From Phycisphaerales bacterium (GTDB lineage Bacteria > Planctomycetota > Phycisphaerae > UBA1845 > UTPLA1): a stretch of DNA of 64,000 nucleotides. The notes below the pieces were generated by a model. It was not told the origin of the DNA and did not search any database. It saw only the letters and a list, made by a program, of their open reading frames with translations. The stretch spans positions 3,968,001 to 4,032,000 of the forward strand of contig JACKHI010000001.1 in assembly GCA_020639075.1 (NCBI GenBank). The letters run 5' to 3'. Below, piece by piece: positions 63,104-64,000 of the stretch. Each line of letters begins with the position of its first letter. Positions within the stretch are counted from its first letter, which is position 1. The translations under genes and the position numbers were made by a program.

Positions 63104-64000
63104 ATGGCCAGGCGTAGCGCATTTGAAAGCCATTCTTGCATCATGCTGGCGATTTGCATCGTTTGCCTCACGCGCCTTGCCGGAGCCGAGGAGTTGCATT
63201 ACCCGGTTGCGGTCTATGTCAAAATGGAGGAGATACTCGATTCAGATATGGACATCGAAGCTCGCCGCGATTCGATTAATGCGATCGTTGAAAAGATGAA
63301 GGCCGCTGATATCGAATATCAACGCATGCGTTCGGAGATCAGGTCAGATGCTCTTGATGAACAATCAGAATCGTGGGTGGGGACGTACGCCAAGTATGAT
63401 GGAACTGGGATGTCAGTGGACGTGTCGTCATATTCAGGTTGCACTCAATCTGAGCAAAGTAGTATGGGCAGAATTGGGCGGAACTTCGGTGACGTTTATT
63501 CGACAGCAAGTGGCGTCATTCAATTGCGATGGAAGTTTCCCCGTTCGCCGTTCGCAATGCCGTGCACAGACATTTCAGAGGTGGTTCCGATTCAGTGGGG
63601 CGAGCATCGTTACCTGATTGATCGCACACAATTCAGCGAGTTTATTGATGCCGCGAATTCCCCCGAAAAGTGCAGCGATCCGTACTATTGGGACCACACC
63701 TATTATCTGAACGTCGAGGATAGGGACAAACAGACATCAGGTGAGCCCAGGGCGCCTGAGGCATTCACGGACTTCCTTCGCAAGTCGCCGATTCAAGGGG
63801 AGATCACAGGGGTTGATTCGTCTGAAAAGGTCGCTGGCCACGCAGGAGAGTGTGATCAATTGGTGACGATTGTGAGGATTAGCGTCGGCGCCGTGGACGG
63901 CGTGGAGCTTTGCGAGGATTTTGAATTATGTGACGACTTGACGCACGGCCTACCGACGCTGCTGACGATCACGCGTGTCGAGGACGCAGAATCCTACGGC
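63104..64000 (+). CDS. Predicted secreted protein, 3' end outside window
   Basis: From the ATG at 63104 the frame stays open for 299 codons to the window edge. GGAGG lies 5 bp upstream; an in-frame ATG at 63092 is less well placed. The product has a signal peptide (hydrophobic run SCIMLAICIVCLTRLAGA), then begins EELHYPVAVYVKMEEIL. The visible part has a mid-region FPRSPFAMPCTDISEVVPIQWG and several cysteines. No family recognised. Its base composition is visibly lower in GC than the RND genes. Frame length and signal peptide support it as a real gene. Confidence 0.72.
   Translation, partial: MARRSAFESHSCIMLAICIVCLTRLAGAEELHYPVAVYVKMEEILDSDMDIEARRDSINAIVEKMKAADIEYQRMRSEIRSDALDEQSESWVGTYAKYDGTGMSVDVSSYSGCTQSEQSSMGRIGRNFGDVYSTASGVIQLRWKFPRSPFAMPCTDISEVVPIQWGEHRYLIDRTQFSEFIDAANSPEKCSDPYYWDHTYYLNVEDRDKQTSGEPRAPEAFTDFLRKSPIQGEITGVDSSEKVAGHAGECDQLVTIVRISVGAVDGVELCEDFELCDDLTHGLPTLLTITRVEDAESYG

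Overview
The window is high-GC bacterial chromosome. Its gene content fits a planctomycete (Planctomycetota) better than any other phylum. It has an ECF sigma factor beside a large serine/threonine kinase with a tetratricopeptide tail, a PEP-CTERM protein, several secreted proteins with dockerin-like calcium-loop modules, LpxI and MlaA (so a Gram-negative type outer membrane), and large periplasmic multiheme cytochromes. The phylum is inferred from gene families; no rRNA is present to confirm it.

Layout. 1-3.1 kb: the 3' part of an FtsX-type permease and a divergent NRAMP-like transporter. 3.3-3.5 kb: tRNA-Phe(GAA) with a visible promoter. 3.5-4.3 kb: a gene-poor stretch with a decayed IS3-type fragment and an inverted repeat. 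4.3-12.8 kb: the most striking locus, seven co-oriented genes: a Rieske protein, a b6-type cytochrome b with four extra helices, an octaheme HAO-family cytochrome, a NapA-like molybdopterin enzyme, a tetraheme lipoprotein made of two NapB-like units, a 46-residue membrane peptide and an alginate-export-type porin. I read this as a quinol-linked periplasmic nitrogen-oxide respiratory system in which a Rieske/cytochrome b complex replaces NapC. 12.8-23.8 kb: secreted and regulatory proteins (FG-GAP/UnbV protein, PEP-CTERM protein, ECF sigma, kinase, cysteine-rich secreted protein, subtilase). 23.9-29.7 kb: two small membrane genes, then divergent carA-carB. 29.7-41.5 kb: an MlaA-hydrolase fusion, cyclophilin, polyprenyl-phosphate sugar transferase, epimerase, UvrC-like nuclease, lipoproteins, a propeller protein, an MBL hydrolase and acpS. 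41.5-63 kb: GSCFA protein, acyl-CoA ligase-like enzyme, S1/P1 nuclease, rpmA, glgP, epimerase, lpxI, a sorbosone-dehydrogenase-type secreted protein, a GH43 enzyme, DUF309 and an RND efflux pair. The last 0.9 kb carries the start of a secreted protein that runs off the window.

From 41.5 kb onward nearly every larger intergenic gap holds short palindromic repeats. They share one layout, a near-perfect hairpin followed by (G)GCACCC, while the stem sequence varies between copies. One array of 82-bp repeats is interrupted by a 215-bp MITE-like element with 20-bp terminal inverted repeats and a 6-bp target duplication. A 181-bp tandem duplication copies the leader and start codon of the GH43 gene. 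These repeats and the respiratory cluster are the parts most worth following up. All assignments come from reading the sequence and motif knowledge; no database search was run.
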